A DNA stretch of 64,000 nucleotides. It comes from TA-20 sp035935115. GTDB lineage: Archaea; Thermoproteota; Nitrososphaeria; Nitrososphaerales; Nitrosopumilaceae. Below the pieces are notes generated by a model, which made no database searches, was not told the DNA's origin, and saw nothing but the letters and a program-made list of their open reading frames with translations. Each line of letters begins with the position of its first letter. Position 1 is the stretch's first letter. This document shows positions 63,494-64,000 of the stretch, one piece after another. The stretch spans positions 372,001 through 436,000 of the forward strand of contig DASYXK010000021.1 of assembly GCA_035935115.1 (NCBI GenBank). Direction: 5' to 3'. Made by a program: the position numbers and the translations under genes.

Positions 63494-63766
63494 GTGCGAC
63501 ATCATGATGACAATGAAATGTATATTAGTATTTTAAAAACTATCAATTCAGGAACCGTACCAGACCTATCAAGTTATACAGGTTTGTCAACATGGAAATT
63601 AAATAAATGTCTTAAATTATTACAAAAAAATTTATTAATAAATGATGAAAAAAATACACAAATTTACGAAATAACTGAAAAGGGCACACAGTACTTGAAC
63701 TTATACTATAGAATAATGGGATTGCTTTCCTGCAAACCAGAAAAAAGACAAGAAATCATAGCTTAA
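63494..63766 (+). CDS. winged-helix regulator (90 aa)
   Basis: The GTG-initiated protein is a single winged helix: NEMYISILKTINSGTVPDLS, then STWKLNKCLKLLQKNLLIND and IYEITEKGTQYLNLYYR. The T-E-K-G motif of the wing matches the gene at 45793. Probably DNA-binding; the targets are unknown. Confidence 0.7.
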   Translation: MRHHDDNEMYISILKTINSGTVPDLSSYTGLSTWKLNKCLKLLQKNLLINDEKNTQIYEITEKGTQYLNLYYRIMGLLSCKPEKRQEIIA

Positions 63767-63787
63767 CCAATCATGAATCGCGAGGCT

Positions 63788-64000
63788 TCAATACACAGTA
63801 GCTGTATGAAGAATTTTTGAAATCTGGTGTAGATTTTCTTTATTTACTAACGGATGAACTGGAAGGCTCAAAACGTTAGAAGCCGCCCATTCAGTAACGG
63901 GAAGTTTTGTAGACTTTTGTAAAACGGTACCTTGTGTACAGGTGCGGAATAGTAAGGAAATGCTCCTATTCCTTCAGAGTTTAGTTTTCTCATTATTTTA
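63788..64000 (-). pseudogene. frameshifted C-terminus of a DegT/DnrJ/EryC1/StrS aminotransferase (cut by window edge)
   Basis: On the minus strand one frame reads LNSEGIGAFPYYSAPVHKVP and FYK, and another, shifted by one base, reads KLPVTEWAASNVLSLPVHPL and VNKENLHQI to the stop. Together they match the C-terminal end of sugar aminotransferases of the DegT family (GI-x-x-YYPxPxHxxPxY, then A-x-x-VLSLPVHP). The frame break is near 63918-63930 (CTTTTGTAAAACGG). The rest of the gene is outside the window. It is either a pseudogene or has a sequencing error. Confidence 0.6.

Overview
The window looks like a chromosome segment of an ammonia-oxidising-type archaeon of the Nitrososphaerota (Thaumarchaeota, group I.1a, for example a Nitrosotalea- or Nitrosotenuis-like lineage). 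The evidence is an AT-rich genome, a linked 16S-23S rRNA operon without a spacer tRNA, surface proteins ending in a PEFG-type C-terminal sorting signal, the PACVKP-x-GW motif of thaumarchaeal exported proteins, an M1 aminopeptidase of the tricorn-factor type, PAC2, Fe/Mn superoxide dismutase and a divergent tubulin/FtsZ GTPase. No amo genes lie in the window, so the species-level guess is an inference.

Layout. 0-2.1 kb holds a small zinc-ribbon protein, a Fic protein behind a 13-bp palindromic operator, and a 5'-truncated arginase-family gene. 2.1-5.1 kb is a copper-homeostasis pair: the CopA exporter and a divergent HTH-TRASH regulator sharing a perfect 16-bp palindrome. 5.1-22.8 kb is an accessory region of small genes, mostly on the minus strand: exported proteins, four toxin-antitoxin type pairs (RelBE-like, PIN/AbrB, HEPN/MNT with a fused nuclease-like domain, HicBA), two copies of a divergent HTH-HTH module, and many remnants. 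Most minus-strand genes here have a short tRNA-T-arm-like palindromic repeat immediately after the stop codon, always in the same orientation, which gives the region a cassette-like structure. 23-28.3 kb is the rRNA operon (minus strand), with a 299-nt group I intron in the 23S gene.

28.3-38.6 kb is mostly housekeeping: HemL-like aminotransferase, PAP2 phosphatase, SDR, PAC2, SOD, thioesterase, plus a degenerate cupredoxin PEFG protein, a retropepsin-like protease and a fibronectin-III surface protein. 39.4-42.2 kb is the most interesting locus: a 48-residue Cys/Ser/Gly-rich peptide gene, a terminator-like hairpin, a P-loop kinase fused to a PqqD/RRE-like domain, and an ABC-2 exporter. This is the layout of a ribosomally made, modified peptide (RiPP) cluster of an unfamiliar type. 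42.4-54.5 kb holds a YVTN propeller protein, a transposase remnant, DedA, the M1 aminopeptidase, a Na+/H+ antiporter, TPR proteins and the tubulin-like GTPase with a coiled-coil partner. 54.5-64 kb is accessory again: small paralogous PepSY-like and winged-helix proteins, a 992-residue exported protein with duplicated N-terminal modules and a spherulin-4 domain, a second copy of the rRNA leader, and a frameshifted DegT-type aminotransferase fragment at the right edge.

How the parts fit: core metabolic and stress genes are interleaved with accessory blocks where short sequences (repeat families, MKTLH-type gene starts, promoter copies) recur beside unrelated genes, suggesting repeated gain, loss and recombination at those sequences.
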